From: an uncultured Gammaproteobacteria bacterium
GTDB lineage: Bacteria > Pseudomonadota > Gammaproteobacteria > Arenicellales > CAJQKF01
Length of the DNA: 39,962 bases
Direction: 5' to 3'
NCBI GenBank assembly: GCA_905478855.1
Contig: CAJQKF010000114.1
Location: 1-39,962 of the forward strand
Below, in pieces: positions 8,687-17,404 of this stretch. Numbering within the stretch: the stretch's first letter is position 1; each line of letters begins with the position of its first letter. Below the pieces are notes generated by a model. The model worked only from the letters and a program-made list of their open reading frames with translations. It ran no database searches and was not told where the DNA came from. Made by a program: the position numbers and the translations under genes.

Positions 8687-8967
8687 TTATGATTACTTTT
8701 AGGGATGTAATCACTGTTATCTCACGAGTATAGTGACTAAGGAAGATCATAAAATAGCACTGCTAACTTGGATCGATGACTTAGCAAACTATCTCACTAA
8801 AAACCCTCAGACCTGAGTCACTAACAAAATTGATTTAAAAATGAATGTCGGCACCAATAGCGATAAATAATTGAAATCATATACTTGGATCGTCGTAAAA
8901 CTAGTTGCACCCACACCTGAAAATATCAACGGCTATTTACCAATTTAAACTGAAAAAGAAAACCACT

Positions 8968-10119
8968 ATGCATCAACACAGTAGTCTTTCACGACTAAAT
9001 GAAAAACTTTCTCGAGTCAGCCAAAACCTGCGTAAGTCGGCCACACTTCCACCGCAATGCTATGCTGATGAAAGCATAATCGAAGTTGAGTTAGCCCGCC
9101 TATTCGATCAGTCTTGGATTAGTGTGGGTAGAACAGATCGTTGGACGTCTTCCGGCTCGTACAGCACGCTTAATATTGGTACAACTCCTATCATTATTAT
9201 TCGAAATAATGATAATGATCTAAAGGCATTCGCAAACAGTTGTCGACATAGAGGTAGCACCCTCCTTCAAGGAGACGGAGATTGCAAAAAAATACGCTGT
9301 CCATTTCATTGTTGGACTTACGACCTGAATGGGAAGTTAATTTTTACTCCACGTATGGAGTGTGACGAAAATTTCCAACACTCGGATTACCCACTAATTG
9401 AGTTCAGACTCGATACGAGTGATGGATTTTTGTTTATTAATATGGATGGGAGTGCACCTGACTTAACGTCTTGGCTTGGTGACTTTTCAAAGACCATGTT
9501 ACCGTGGGATATGCGTAGCCTAGCCAGCACTCGAGTTAGAGAATTCGACGTCGATTGCAACTGGAAGACATTCATTGAAGTATTTAATGAATACTACCAT
9601 TTACCCTATGTCCATCCTTCCTCCCTTAATTGGTTATATCCAGAACCGGATGGTACGGACGATGTAGAGGGCAACTTTACCAGTCAATTTGGTGAAACTA
9701 ATGGTAACGCAGGACTTCTACCAGAAGATCAGAATCATGCATTACCAAGTGCACCCCAACTCAAAGGACGTGAATTAAACGGAACACGCTACACATGGGT
9801 ATATCCTAATTTAACATTCGCCACGGCGCCCGACACCATGTGGATGTATGAAACATTTCCAATTGCTGCAAATAAAACACGAATAATCCAGACAATCTGT
9901 TTCCCAAAGCAATCCGTTGAAGCAGATGATTTTGAAACTAAAGCACAGCATTATTATAATCGTTTTGACGAAGCACTTGCTGAAGATATTCCCTTTCTGG
10001 AACAACAACAAAAAGGACTTTCATCAAAATATGCTCAGCAGGGCCAATTTTCAGTATTGGAGCCAAGTGTTGCGAATTTTGCCTATTGGTACGCTAATAA
10101 GGTGAAAGATCTCATCTGA
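8968..10119 (+). CDS. Rieske non-haem iron oxygenase, alpha (catalytic) subunit
   Basis: A 383-residue oxygenase component of the ring-hydroxylating/demethylating Rieske family, which uses electrons from a separate reductase to activate O2. The Rieske [2Fe-2S] ligands are C92 and H94 in NSCRHRGS and C111 and H114 in RCPFHCW. The mononuclear iron site is visible as H211 and H216 in NEYYHLPYVHP, with an acidic ligand expected in the C-terminal part. ATG 8968 is chosen; TTG 8905 would add an implausible 21-residue basic leader. No beta subunit, ferredoxin or reductase gene lies nearby. A probable partner enzyme, the intradiol dioxygenase, follows after 36 bases. The substrate is unknown; carnitine-, betaine- or aromatic-type monooxygenases are possible. 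Confidence 0.9.
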   Translation: MHQHSSLSRLNEKLSRVSQNLRKSATLPPQCYADESIIEVELARLFDQSWISVGRTDRWTSSGSYSTLNIGTTPIIIIRNNDNDLKAFANSCRHRGSTLLQGDGDCKKIRCPFHCWTYDLNGKLIFTPRMECDENFQHSDYPLIEFRLDTSDGFLFINMDGSAPDLTSWLGDFSKTMLPWDMRSLASTRVREFDVDCNWKTFIEVFNEYYHLPYVHPSSLNWLYPEPDGTDDVEGNFTSQFGETNGNAGLLPEDQNHALPSAPQLKGRELNGTRYTWVYPNLTFATAPDTMWMYETFPIAANKTRIIQTICFPKQSVEADDFETKAQHYYNRFDEALAEDIPFLEQQQKGLSSKYAQQGQFSVLEPSVANFAYWYANKVKDLI

Positions 10120-10155
10120 ATAGCGCAGAATAATAATGAATGACCCGGTTACCGA

Positions 10156-10773
10156 ATGAGCACGACAAGACGCCAAATATTTTGCGCTGGAATTGCGATC
10201 TCAACAACGTCATTAATAAACGCATCGATGGCGAGCATTCTAACGCCGAAGACGACTGCAGGCCCGTTTTATCCCAATATGGAAATACCAGAAATTGATG
10301 CCGATCTAACCAGAATTGCTGGACGCGCAGGAACAGCACTTGGAGATATAGTGGATCTATCAGGACGTCTACTAAATCAAAATGGAGTGCCGGTTAAGAA
10401 TGGCCGAATAGAAATTTGGCAATGTGATGTTAATGGGCGTTACAGACATACTTCTGAAAGGTCAAATGAGACAATAGATCGAAATTTTCAGGGCTTTGGT
10501 TTCACAAATACATCGTCCCTGGGTGAATATTATTTCCGTACAATCAAACCGATCGCCTATCCAGGACGTGCCCCACATATCCATTTTAAGGTACTACTAC
10601 CCGATAGAGGAAAGCTTGTCACCCAATTATATATAGAGAACGACAAAAGAAATAAATCAGATAGTCTCTATAATCGATTGACGGAAGAACAAATTGCTCG
10701 ATCTGTTACTCGGTTCGAACCATCTACTGATGGTCTATTCAAAGCAAAATACGACTTAGTGATCCAGCAATAA
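10156..10773 (+). CDS. Intradiol ring-cleavage dioxygenase with probable Tat signal
   Basis: A 205-residue member of the family containing protocatechuate 3,4-dioxygenase and catechol 1,2-dioxygenase, which use Fe(III) to cleave aromatic rings between the two hydroxylated carbons. The four iron ligands are present: Y96 in GRYRH, Y135 in AYPGR, and H141 and H143 in PHIHF. The segment NFQGFGFTNTSSLGEYYFRT is characteristic. The N-terminus, with TRRQIF followed by a hydrophobic run to about residue 27, looks like a twin-arginine signal, so the protein may act outside the cytoplasm. It probably shares a transcript with the Rieske oxygenase. The actual substrate is not determined. Confidence 0.88.
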   Translation: MSTTRRQIFCAGIAISTTSLINASMASILTPKTTAGPFYPNMEIPEIDADLTRIAGRAGTALGDIVDLSGRLLNQNGVPVKNGRIEIWQCDVNGRYRHTSERSNETIDRNFQGFGFTNTSSLGEYYFRTIKPIAYPGRAPHIHFKVLLPDRGKLVTQLYIENDKRNKSDSLYNRLTEEQIARSVTRFEPSTDGLFKAKYDLVIQQ

Positions 10774-10833
10774 ACGAAAAGTTCAGTATCGGATATGAGC
10801 GCTTACTTTTCAGTGCTTGTAAAATTTATCCGG

Positions 10834-12603
10834 TTAACTACTTAAATCAATCCCAGGATTACCTGTAATTCCTTCCAGCACAGGACTGTTAGAATTAACT
10901 TCCTTGATAACTTTCACATCAGCTAAGTAATCGGTAACAATATCCCAAATATCTGGGAGATCATCGGGTTGTTCCGATACACTCGCCCATCCAGCGACCT
11001 TATAGTTTTTAGCCGGATCTATCGCTTTGCCATTTAGCTCCAGATTAGCAATACGTTTCCCCATAACCTCGTTTGGTCGAATAGTGTACTGCAGTCCGCC
11101 AACTCGAACCATATCACCACCCATTTGTAAGTATGGGTCCGGGTTAAAGAGATTATTAGCAATATCCTCTAAAACGTCTTTTAACAGAGCGCCGGTCATG
11201 TCAACGAGAGTGGATTTTGGATAGGTGATTGCGGTCTGATCCATTAACCGCTCTGTGGTAATCGTATCACCTGGTAGTAAGGATGTGCCCCAACGAAAGC
11301 CGGGAGAAAACGCAATTTCAGCTCCTCTGACATTCATCAATGCGTCCAGAATGACCTGATCAAATGTACCAACAAAATTACTACGACGGTAAAGCTCCAC
11401 ATCAGTTGTAGCGAGCGGTTTGGATAGTACATCTTTATAGGGTGCACGATGACGCTCAATCAGCGAATTCATCTCTGCATCAGCAGGTAATAAATCAGCA
11501 AAAATTGGCATTAGTTTGAATCTAAAATCTGACATTTTCCCCGCTTGAACATTTACGTCCAAAACAGATAGGAATTTGCCATTTGAGCCTGAGTTGATAA
11601 CTACAGTCTTTCCACCCGCGTTATTAACTATCATAGGCTGGGGTATGCCATCGTGGGTATGTCCCCCCATAATAACATCAATTCCAGTCACTCTAGATGC
11701 GAGCTTTAAATCTACATCCATGCCATTGTGAGATAGTAATACTACAAGTTGCGCCCCCTTACCTCTAACTTCATCTACATATCCTTGTAATTGCTGATCC
11801 CTTATTTGAAAGGACCAGTCTTCCATCATGTATCGGGGATTAGCTAGGGTGCTGTAAGGAAATGCTTGGCCAATAATTCCCACCGGAATACCATTAATAC
11901 TTCGCATGGTATAAGGCTTAAACACATTTCCCGTATTAACGTCATAGGCTGGAGAATCCATAAAAGACGCTTCTTCAGTAAGCATTACATTCTGTGCGAG
12001 AAACTCCGTAGCTCCCGCCAAATCATTGTTAATGATTTCAAGAACCCGTTCCATCCCATATGTAAATTCCCAATGGCCCGTCATGATCTCGACGCCAAGC
12101 AGTTTGCTCGCATCTACCATATCCTGTGCACCAGACCACAGAGCCGTAGCAGAACCTTGCCATGTATCACCACCGTCCATCAGCAAAGTTCGCCCAGGTC
12201 TGGCTTGTCGTATTCGATCAATCAATGTCTTAAGATGTGCAAAGCCGCCCACCTTGCCATATTGGCGAGCAGCACTCGAGAAATCTAGATGGGTAAAGGC
12301 ATGTGCTTCACGAGATCCCGATGCTATTTGAAAATTCTTGAGAAAAGCTTCTCCAACTAGATGAGGCGGTTTTCCAAAAGCATCACCAACACCGAGATTG
12401 ATACTCGGCTCGCGGAAGTGAATAGGGAGTAATTGGGCATGACAATCGGTGAAATGCATCAGTGTGACATTGCCAAACTCATCAAGTTCATAAGGGTCAG
12501 AAGACTCCTTGCTACTTGCCGCAACACCCGGTGTGCGCAAACTAAAACCGGCAACACTAGCCGCAGACAATATATTTAAAAACTCTCGTCTCGAGAAACT
12601 CAT
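10834..12603 (-). CDS. soxB: Thiosulfohydrolase SoxB
   Basis: A 589-residue periplasmic di-manganese enzyme of the 5'-nucleotidase/metallophosphoesterase superfamily that hydrolyses the sulfate group from the SoxYZ-bound intermediate during thiosulfate oxidation. A textbook Tat motif SRREFLN is at residues 4-10. Metal-binding motifs are FTDCHAQ, MDGGDTWQG, SHNGMD and GGHTHDG, and the SoxB-type motif TGHWEFTYG is present. ATG 12603 is chosen, with an AGGG-rich site upstream. No other core sox gene (soxXYZA, soxCD) lies in the window, so the system must be completed elsewhere. A SoxK-like protein is encoded about 3.3 kb upstream on the same strand. Export should use the Tat system encoded here. 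Confidence 0.95.
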   Translation of the reverse strand: MSFSRREFLNILSAASVAGFSLRTPGVAASSKESSDPYELDEFGNVTLMHFTDCHAQLLPIHFREPSINLGVGDAFGKPPHLVGEAFLKNFQIASGSREAHAFTHLDFSSAARQYGKVGGFAHLKTLIDRIRQARPGRTLLMDGGDTWQGSATALWSGAQDMVDASKLLGVEIMTGHWEFTYGMERVLEIINNDLAGATEFLAQNVMLTEEASFMDSPAYDVNTGNVFKPYTMRSINGIPVGIIGQAFPYSTLANPRYMMEDWSFQIRDQQLQGYVDEVRGKGAQLVVLLSHNGMDVDLKLASRVTGIDVIMGGHTHDGIPQPMIVNNAGGKTVVINSGSNGKFLSVLDVNVQAGKMSDFRFKLMPIFADLLPADAEMNSLIERHRAPYKDVLSKPLATTDVELYRRSNFVGTFDQVILDALMNVRGAEIAFSPGFRWGTSLLPGDTITTERLMDQTAITYPKSTLVDMTGALLKDVLEDIANNLFNPDPYLQMGGDMVRVGGLQYTIRPNEVMGKRIANLELNGKAIDPAKNYKVAGWASVSEQPDDLPDIWDIVTDYLADVKVIKEVNSNSPVLEGITGNPGIDLSS

Positions 12604-12772
12604 TAACACCACCCTTCCGATCTACTGTTAAAGTAAACGTCTTTAAAACGTTACTGGACAGTATAGATTATCAGTAAGTTTGAAGGCCTCCTCCAATAGG
12701 AATAGTTGTTAAATAGCCCTAAAGGAGTAGATACCCAATAATTCACCCACATTACAACTGATGAAAAAGCAC

Positions 12773-14140
12773 TTATTCGCCAGCGATTGTCATTTCCGAG
12801 ATTAGTATCGAACCGCTTTGATAATTGCCACGCAAATCAATATCGGAGCCAACCGCCGAAATATTTCTAAACATATCTGCAAGGTTTCCAGCGATAGTCA
12901 GCTCTTCCACTGGAAACTGTATTTCACCATTTTCTACCCAAAACCCAGAAGCGCCGCGAGAATAATCCCCGGTGACCATATTAATACCGAAGCCAGCAAG
13001 CTCGGTTACCAGCAAACCGGTTCTCATAACACCTAACAATTGATCTAGATTATTCGATCCCGACTCAATGGTTAAATTATGCACGCCGCCCGCATTACCT
13101 GTCGTTTCTAAACCCAGACGTCGTGAAGAATAACTACTTAAAACATAACCCTGCAATACGCCGTCGGTAACGATATCACGCTCCACGGTTGCGACACCCT
13201 CATTATCAAAAGCCGAGCTACCCATGCCTCGACGCATAAATGGACGCTCATGGATTCGCACAAATTCAGGAAATATTTGCTTTCCGGCATGATCTAACAA
13301 AAAGGATGACTTACGGTAAAGTGCACCACCACTAATAGCTTGGATAAGATGTGACAATAGACCTGATGCAACAGGTGCCTCGAATAGAACCGGATACTTT
13401 CCAGTTGCCAAACGTCGGGCGTCCAGCCGTCTTACAGTCCGTTCTCCAGCACATTTACCTATCTGCTCCGCCGATTGTAGATCCTGTTTGTTGCGGGTTG
13501 CATGATACCAATAATCTCGCTGCATTCCTGATTCTGTTTGACCTATTACCGCGCAACTAGTGCTGTAACGAGTTCGACGTGTTAGTCCACGAAAACCAAA
13601 GCTATTACCCAACAAGTCAATACCACAATCACTGGAAACCGAAGCACCTTCGGAATTGACTATTTTCGAATCCACCGCACGTGCAGCATCTTCACATCGC
13701 ACAGCCTCTTCTGTCATCTCAGTAACAGACATCGAAATCGGGTGCCAGCTATCCAAATCAGGAAATTCAGTTGCAAGTCTATGCTCATCGGGAAGACCAT
13801 TTGCAGGGTCAGATTCTGTAAGACTAGCAATGCTGCACGCCGATCGTACTGCTTCTAAAACAGCATTTTTACTATAATCGGAAGTACTAGCCGCACCATT
13901 TTTGCCATCAAAATACACGGACACTACTAGACCACGATCACGCGTATGTTCAATAGTTTCCATCTCGCCTAGTCGCACACTTACACCGAGCCCTTGCCCT
14001 GCACTGGCATTGGCTTCCGCCTGATCGGCACCAAGTTGTTTTGCTTCATGCAACGCAATATCAATTGCGTCATACAATGGCTGTTCATCGATCGGACCGC
14101 CTTGTAATTCTGTCTCAATTGGAGTTTTAGTTTTTGTCAC
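12773..14140 (-). CDS. pmbA: Metalloprotease subunit PmbA (TldE)
   Basis: A 455-residue cytosolic protein, the catalytically incomplete partner of TldD. The TldD/TldE heterodimer degrades unfolded peptides and matures peptide antibiotics and pyrroloquinoline-like precursors in other bacteria. Family patterns seen include GSSAFDNEGVAT, YVLSSYSSRRLGLETTGNAGG and the C-terminal TGDYSRGASGFWVENGEI. It lies 41 bases downstream of tldD on the same strand, as expected for a co-transcribed pair; in many genomes the two are separate. The region from 12604 to 12772, upstream of soxB, contains a small AACGT-N7-ACGTT dyad at 12636-12652 but no gene. Confidence 0.94.
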   Translation of the reverse strand: MTKTKTPIETELQGGPIDEQPLYDAIDIALHEAKQLGADQAEANASAGQGLGVSVRLGEMETIEHTRDRGLVVSVYFDGKNGAASTSDYSKNAVLEAVRSACSIASLTESDPANGLPDEHRLATEFPDLDSWHPISMSVTEMTEEAVRCEDAARAVDSKIVNSEGASVSSDCGIDLLGNSFGFRGLTRRTRYSTSCAVIGQTESGMQRDYWYHATRNKQDLQSAEQIGKCAGERTVRRLDARRLATGKYPVLFEAPVASGLLSHLIQAISGGALYRKSSFLLDHAGKQIFPEFVRIHERPFMRRGMGSSAFDNEGVATVERDIVTDGVLQGYVLSSYSSRRLGLETTGNAGGVHNLTIESGSNNLDQLLGVMRTGLLVTELAGFGINMVTGDYSRGASGFWVENGEIQFPVEELTIAGNLADMFRNISAVGSDIDLRGNYQSGSILISEMTIAGE

Positions 14141-14181
14141 GTATAAATCCTGAAAAATTTTATGTTAAACGTATAAATACC

Positions 14182-15630
14182 CTAGACCGACACACCGCCT
14201 ACTGTAATGCCGTCAATACGTAACGTCGGTTGCCCCACTCCGACAGGGACACTTTGCCCTTCCTTTCCACAGGTTCCAACGCCACTATCGAGCTCCAAAT
14301 CATTCCCAACCATACTAACTCGCTTGAGCACGTCCGGACCATGGCCAATTAATGTGGCACCTTTTACCGGCTCCTTAATTTTACCGTCCTTAATTATATA
14401 AGCTTCACTGGCTGAGAAAACGAATTTTCCCGATGTAATATCTACCTGTCCCCCACCAAAATTTGCTGCATATAGACCGTTTGGAACCGATGCTATAATT
14501 TCGCCGGGATCGTACTTTCCGGCCAACATATAGGTATTTGTCATGCGCGGCATGGGCAAATGTGCGTAAGACTCTCGGCGCCCATTGCCGGTTGTCGGTA
14601 CATTCATTAACCTAGCGTTGAGCCGATCTTGCATATATCCTTTTAAAATGCCATTCTCGATTAACACAGTGTTCTGCGTCCGCTCGCCTTCATCATCAAC
14701 GTTCAAAGAACCACGGCGATCAGCCAAAGTACCGTCATCCACTACCGTACACTGACTATCGGCAACTCTTTCACCGACCATACCAGAGAACGCGGAACTT
14801 CCTTTGCGATTAAAATCGCCCTCAAGTCCATGTCCAATAGCTTCGTGTAATAAAATTCCCGGCCAACCTGACCCAAGTACTACTGTCATAGTGCCAGCAG
14901 GCGCATCTACAGCCTCAAGGTTAACCAGAGCCTGCTTCACCGCTTCACGCGCATATTCCTCGGCACATTTTTGATCAATAAAATATTGATAATCAAAACG
15001 TCCACCGCCACCGTATGAACCCTGCTCTCTCCGTTTTCCCTGCTCAACAATAACGGTAACGTTCAATCTTACTAGAGGTCTGATATCCGCTGACATCTCA
15101 CCATCGTTTCGCACAATCAAAACCGTTTGGTGAACACCAGATAAGCTGGCCATTACCTGCGTAACCCGAGGGTCTTCTGCGCGCGCTATGGTCTCAATTT
15201 CCTTTAGTAGCGCAATTTTATCTAAATCTTTCAAACTTTGGATAGGATTAGCATCAGTGTAAAGTGCTCGAGATTTCGCTGTGTTTTGTGTAAGTATTCT
15301 GGCACCGCCGTCTTGTCCTAGACTGGCTACTTCTCGCGCCGAATTCGCAGCCTGACTCAAAACAGATAAATTCAAATCATCAGAGTACGCAAATCCAGTC
15401 TTCTCGCCACTTACAGCACGAATTCCGACTCCTTGATCTATATTGCGACTACCAGACTTAACTTTTCCATCTTCCAGTGACCAAGATTCATGACTGGTAT
15501 ATTGGAAATATAAATCGCCATAATCAATTTGGCGAGAATTCAAAGAGCCAAGTAAAGATGACAAGTTTTTTTGATCCAAGTCGGCAGGATCAAGCAGTTG
15601 ACGTTGGGCAGTTTCCAGAGCGCTAGACAT
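14182..15630 (-). CDS. tldD: Metalloprotease TldD
   Basis: A 482-residue zinc peptidase that forms the active subunit of the TldD/TldE protease. The metal-binding HExxxH motif is H262-E263-H267 in [13 protein letters not shown]. Other conserved patterns include [10 protein letters not shown], the [18 protein letters not shown] region and [19 protein letters not shown]. Length is standard for the family. It is the first gene of the tldD-pmbA pair. The gap upstream separates it from the SoxK-like gene, whose terminator lies at 15901-15926, so tldD must have its own promoter. Confidence 0.96.
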   Translation of the reverse strand: MSSALETAQRQLLDPADLDQKNLSSLLGSLNSRQIDYGDLYFQYTSHESWSLEDGKVKSGSRNIDQGVGIRAVSGEKTGFAYSDDLNLSVLSQAANSAREVASLGQDGGARILTQNTAKSRALYTDANPIQSLKDLDKIALLKEIETIARAEDPRVTQVMASLSGVHQTVLIVRNDGEMSADIRPLVRLNVTVIVEQGKRREQGSYGGGGRFDYQYFIDQKCAEEYAREAVKQALVNLEAVDAPAGTMTVVLGSGWPGILLHEAIGHGLEGDFNRKGSSAFSGMVGERVADSQCTVVDDGTLADRRGSLNVDDEGERTQNTVLIENGILKGYMQDRLNARLMNVPTTGNGRRESYAHLPMPRMTNTYMLAGKYDPGEIIASVPNGLYAANFGGGQVDITSGKFVFSASEAYIIKDGKIKEPVKGATLIGHGPDVLKRVSMVGNDLELDSGVGTCGKEGQSVPVGVGQPTLRIDGITVGGVSV

Positions 15631-15943
15631 AGGTATTAGTTACAATATTTGAGTTTGTTAATTTTGTGCACAATATTAGAGTATATCGCGACCCGGCATT
15701 GGAATTACAAGACGCAACCCAATTGAACACTTTAATCTAATGAAAAAGTAAAAGCCAACTTTACACGGTAATAGAAAAGACGTTAATCAGCTCTAGAAAA
15801 TAGCACAACTTCAATACTATTGATTCACGCTTTGTAACAGTAACAGCAGTACCAAACAATATCTCGTAATATTACTTAAGATCCATTCGCAATTTGACAT
15901 AAAAAAACCGGCCATCAGGCCGGTTTCTTAAATAACCCTATCT
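15631..15943. other. Gap upstream of tldD: promoter region and terminator
   Basis: Reading toward tldD on the minus strand, a TATACT hexamer at 15680-15685 lies about 50 bases before the tldD start and could be a -10 element, but the nearest TTGTAA is 19 bases away, so this is weak. The far end of the gap holds the terminator described separately. I see no gene in it. Confidence 0.35.
15901..15926 (-). terminator. Rho-independent terminator after the SoxK-like gene
   Basis: On the minus strand a perfect 9-bp stem AAACCGGCC / GGCCGGTTT (arms 15918-15926 and 15905-15913) with a 4-base loop is followed by a run of T residues. It starts 18 bases after the stop codon of the small periplasmic protein gene and separates it from tldD. 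Confidence 0.88.
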
Positions 15944-16279
15944 TTAGTATGTTGGACTTGCACTCGCCTGAGCCTTGGCTTGATCAATTCCAAGCATTGC
16001 TGCTACTGTCACTTTATTTGCAATGCGAATAACTTCATCATTTTCACCATTGGATGCTTTTTCTTTTGCAACAGCCAGTAACTTTGATAATGAACCCGCC
16101 TTACTTCCCGTTGCAGAATCAATTAAACGCCATTCAGCACCCAGTTCCTTTGCTTGTGCTAAAGCAGCCTCAGCTTCTGCCACTGCAGCATCGGACCCTG
16201 CATAAACAGAAGACACTGACATTAGAAGCAATACGCAAGTCGAATTCACAACTGAGCGAATTTTAATTAAATTAAACAT
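15944..16279 (-). CDS. Small periplasmic helical protein, SoxXA-binding protein SoxK-like
   Basis: A 111-residue secreted protein. A Sec signal peptide is clear: a basic start, a hydrophobic run containing CVLLLMSV, and a likely cleavage after VYA near residue 27. The mature part is alanine- and lysine-rich and mostly helical, with the pattern AEAEAALAQAKELGAEWR, then a lysine-rich segment and IANKVTVAAMLGIDQAKAQ. This layout, including the EW pair and the C-terminal QAKAQ, resembles SoxK proteins that bind the SoxXA cytochrome; the match is by memory of the pattern, not a search. It lies 72 bases downstream of a response regulator gene and ends in a strong terminator. Alternative: an unrelated small helical periplasmic protein. 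Confidence 0.6.
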   Translation of the reverse strand: MFNLIKIRSVVNSTCVLLLMSVSSVYAGSDAAVAEAEAALAQAKELGAEWRLIDSATGSKAGSLSKLLAVAKEKASNGENDEVIRIANKVTVAAMLGIDQAKAQASASPTY

Positions 16280-16351
16280 AATAATTACCTCACACTTTTT
16301 CAGTTAATAATTTCATCAATTCCGTGTAAACGGAACACAATACAAACACAC

Positions 16352-17254
16352 TTATCTTTTTTGAAGCTGCTCAATCAATCTAACCACCGTCTCCTGAAGT
16401 TGAACTACAAAAGGCAATTCAGCAAAAAACATTGTCAGACCAAAGTAAATCACAACCAACAATACCATGATCAGCAATAGATTTTTGAAAAATCTTCCAA
16501 TTCCTGATCCGGAAGACGAAGAACCGCCTACTTTATTGTCTGCCCTATAACCACCAGCAGAATCTTTTATAAGTTGATTGATCATTGCCCGAAGCTGCTT
16601 ATCTGTATGCAAGTTCTCAAGGCGTTGCTCCAATGCTCTTACATCACCCACCCCTGAGCCACCTCCAATTCCTCGCACAGGAGAGGCGTCACCAAGCACT
16701 TGTTTTGCCGCATTCTCGGCGACACTAACGACCTGATCTTCCAAAGCTTGTAATTGTCCTGTGAAATACTCTTCAGAAGCTTGTCTAGCAGCATTGATGG
16801 CTTGATCTCGAATCCACGCCAAGGTTTCATCGTCTATTTCTACTTTTCCTCCAACCATGTCCCCTCCCATTGTTTGTTCCAGCTTAATCCCGCTAACCGC
16901 ATCGAGAACATTATCAAGCTCTCTATCTTCCAATCCTTTAGACAGAAACCCACTAGCCCCACTAGCTACGCCTCGCCTGCGAAATTCAGGAGTATCGTTG
17001 CTGGTTGTCATTATCACCGGCACTTGTGAGGTTGCGGTGTTATTTACAATCGCTCGACATGCCTCAAGGCCATCCATCTCGGGCATCATATAGTCCATAA
17101 AAATCACGTCAGGTCGCGTTTCCTGCAACTTACGGAGCGCGTCAGCTCCCGATGCGACTGACACGACCTCAATTCCACGAGCCCCCAGACGTCTGGCTAA
17201 TGCCAATCTGGCTACTCGAGAATCATCAACGATTAGTGCATTATTAACTGAAAT
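16352..17254 (-). CDS. Response regulator receiver protein with C-terminal membrane anchor (apparent ATT start)
   Basis: A protein of about 300 residues. Residues 1-125 form a CheY-like receiver: acidic pair D10-D11 in ALIVDDSRVARL, phospho-acceptor D54 in IFMDYMMPEMDG, T83 in MTTSN and K106 in FLSKG. A helical region follows (about 145-190), then a second short helix, a Ser/Gly-rich linker and one membrane segment at about 258-277, leaving a short amphipathic tail. No DNA-binding or enzymatic output domain is present. The first ATG/GTG/TTG in frame is TTG 17206, which would delete strand beta-1 and the DD pair; an ATT at 17254 with GAGGG seven bases upstream restores them, and no standard start exists upstream before a TAG. 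It is followed by the SoxK-like gene. Confidence 0.8.
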   Translation of the reverse strand: MSVNNALIVDDSRVARLALARRLGARGIEVVSVASGADALRKLQETRPDVIFMDYMMPEMDGLEACRAIVNNTATSQVPVIMTTSNDTPEFRRRGVASGASGFLSKGLEDRELDNVLDAVSGIKLEQTMGGDMVGGKVEIDDETLAWIRDQAINAARQASEEYFTGQLQALEDQVVSVAENAAKQVLGDASPVRGIGGGSGVGDVRALEQRLENLHTDKQLRAMINQLIKDSAGGYRADNKVGGSSSSGSGIGRFFKNLLLIMVLLVVIYFGLTMFFAELPFVVQLQETVVRLIEQLQKR

Positions 17255-17404
17255 GGCTCCGCCCTCATGTAAAGTTACAGCAATAACTTCTTTATTATTT
17301 TCCTAACATATACCTTGATGGGTATTTTTCTATGTTCTTCTACCTATAGTAAATCGAAGGGAAATCTTAATGTCAAGCAATGTCAAGCAGACTTTTCAAG
17401 TTTA

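Noticed and set aside
8766..8892. 10-bp direct repeat ACTTGGATCG as a mobile-element scar
   Set aside because: No inverted ends or transposase between the copies, and the repeat is short; it is only noted in the pseudogene entry.
11866..12288. 140-codon plus-strand frame
   Set aside because: Antisense to soxB, with no recognisable domain.
12636..12652. AACGT-N7-ACGTT dyad upstream of soxB as operator
   Set aside because: Only five bases per arm in AT-rich sequence, too short to stand out from chance.
16320..16335. TTCCGT-GTAA-ACGGAA hairpin after the response regulator as terminator
   Set aside because: The stem is only six base pairs and no T run follows on the minus strand.
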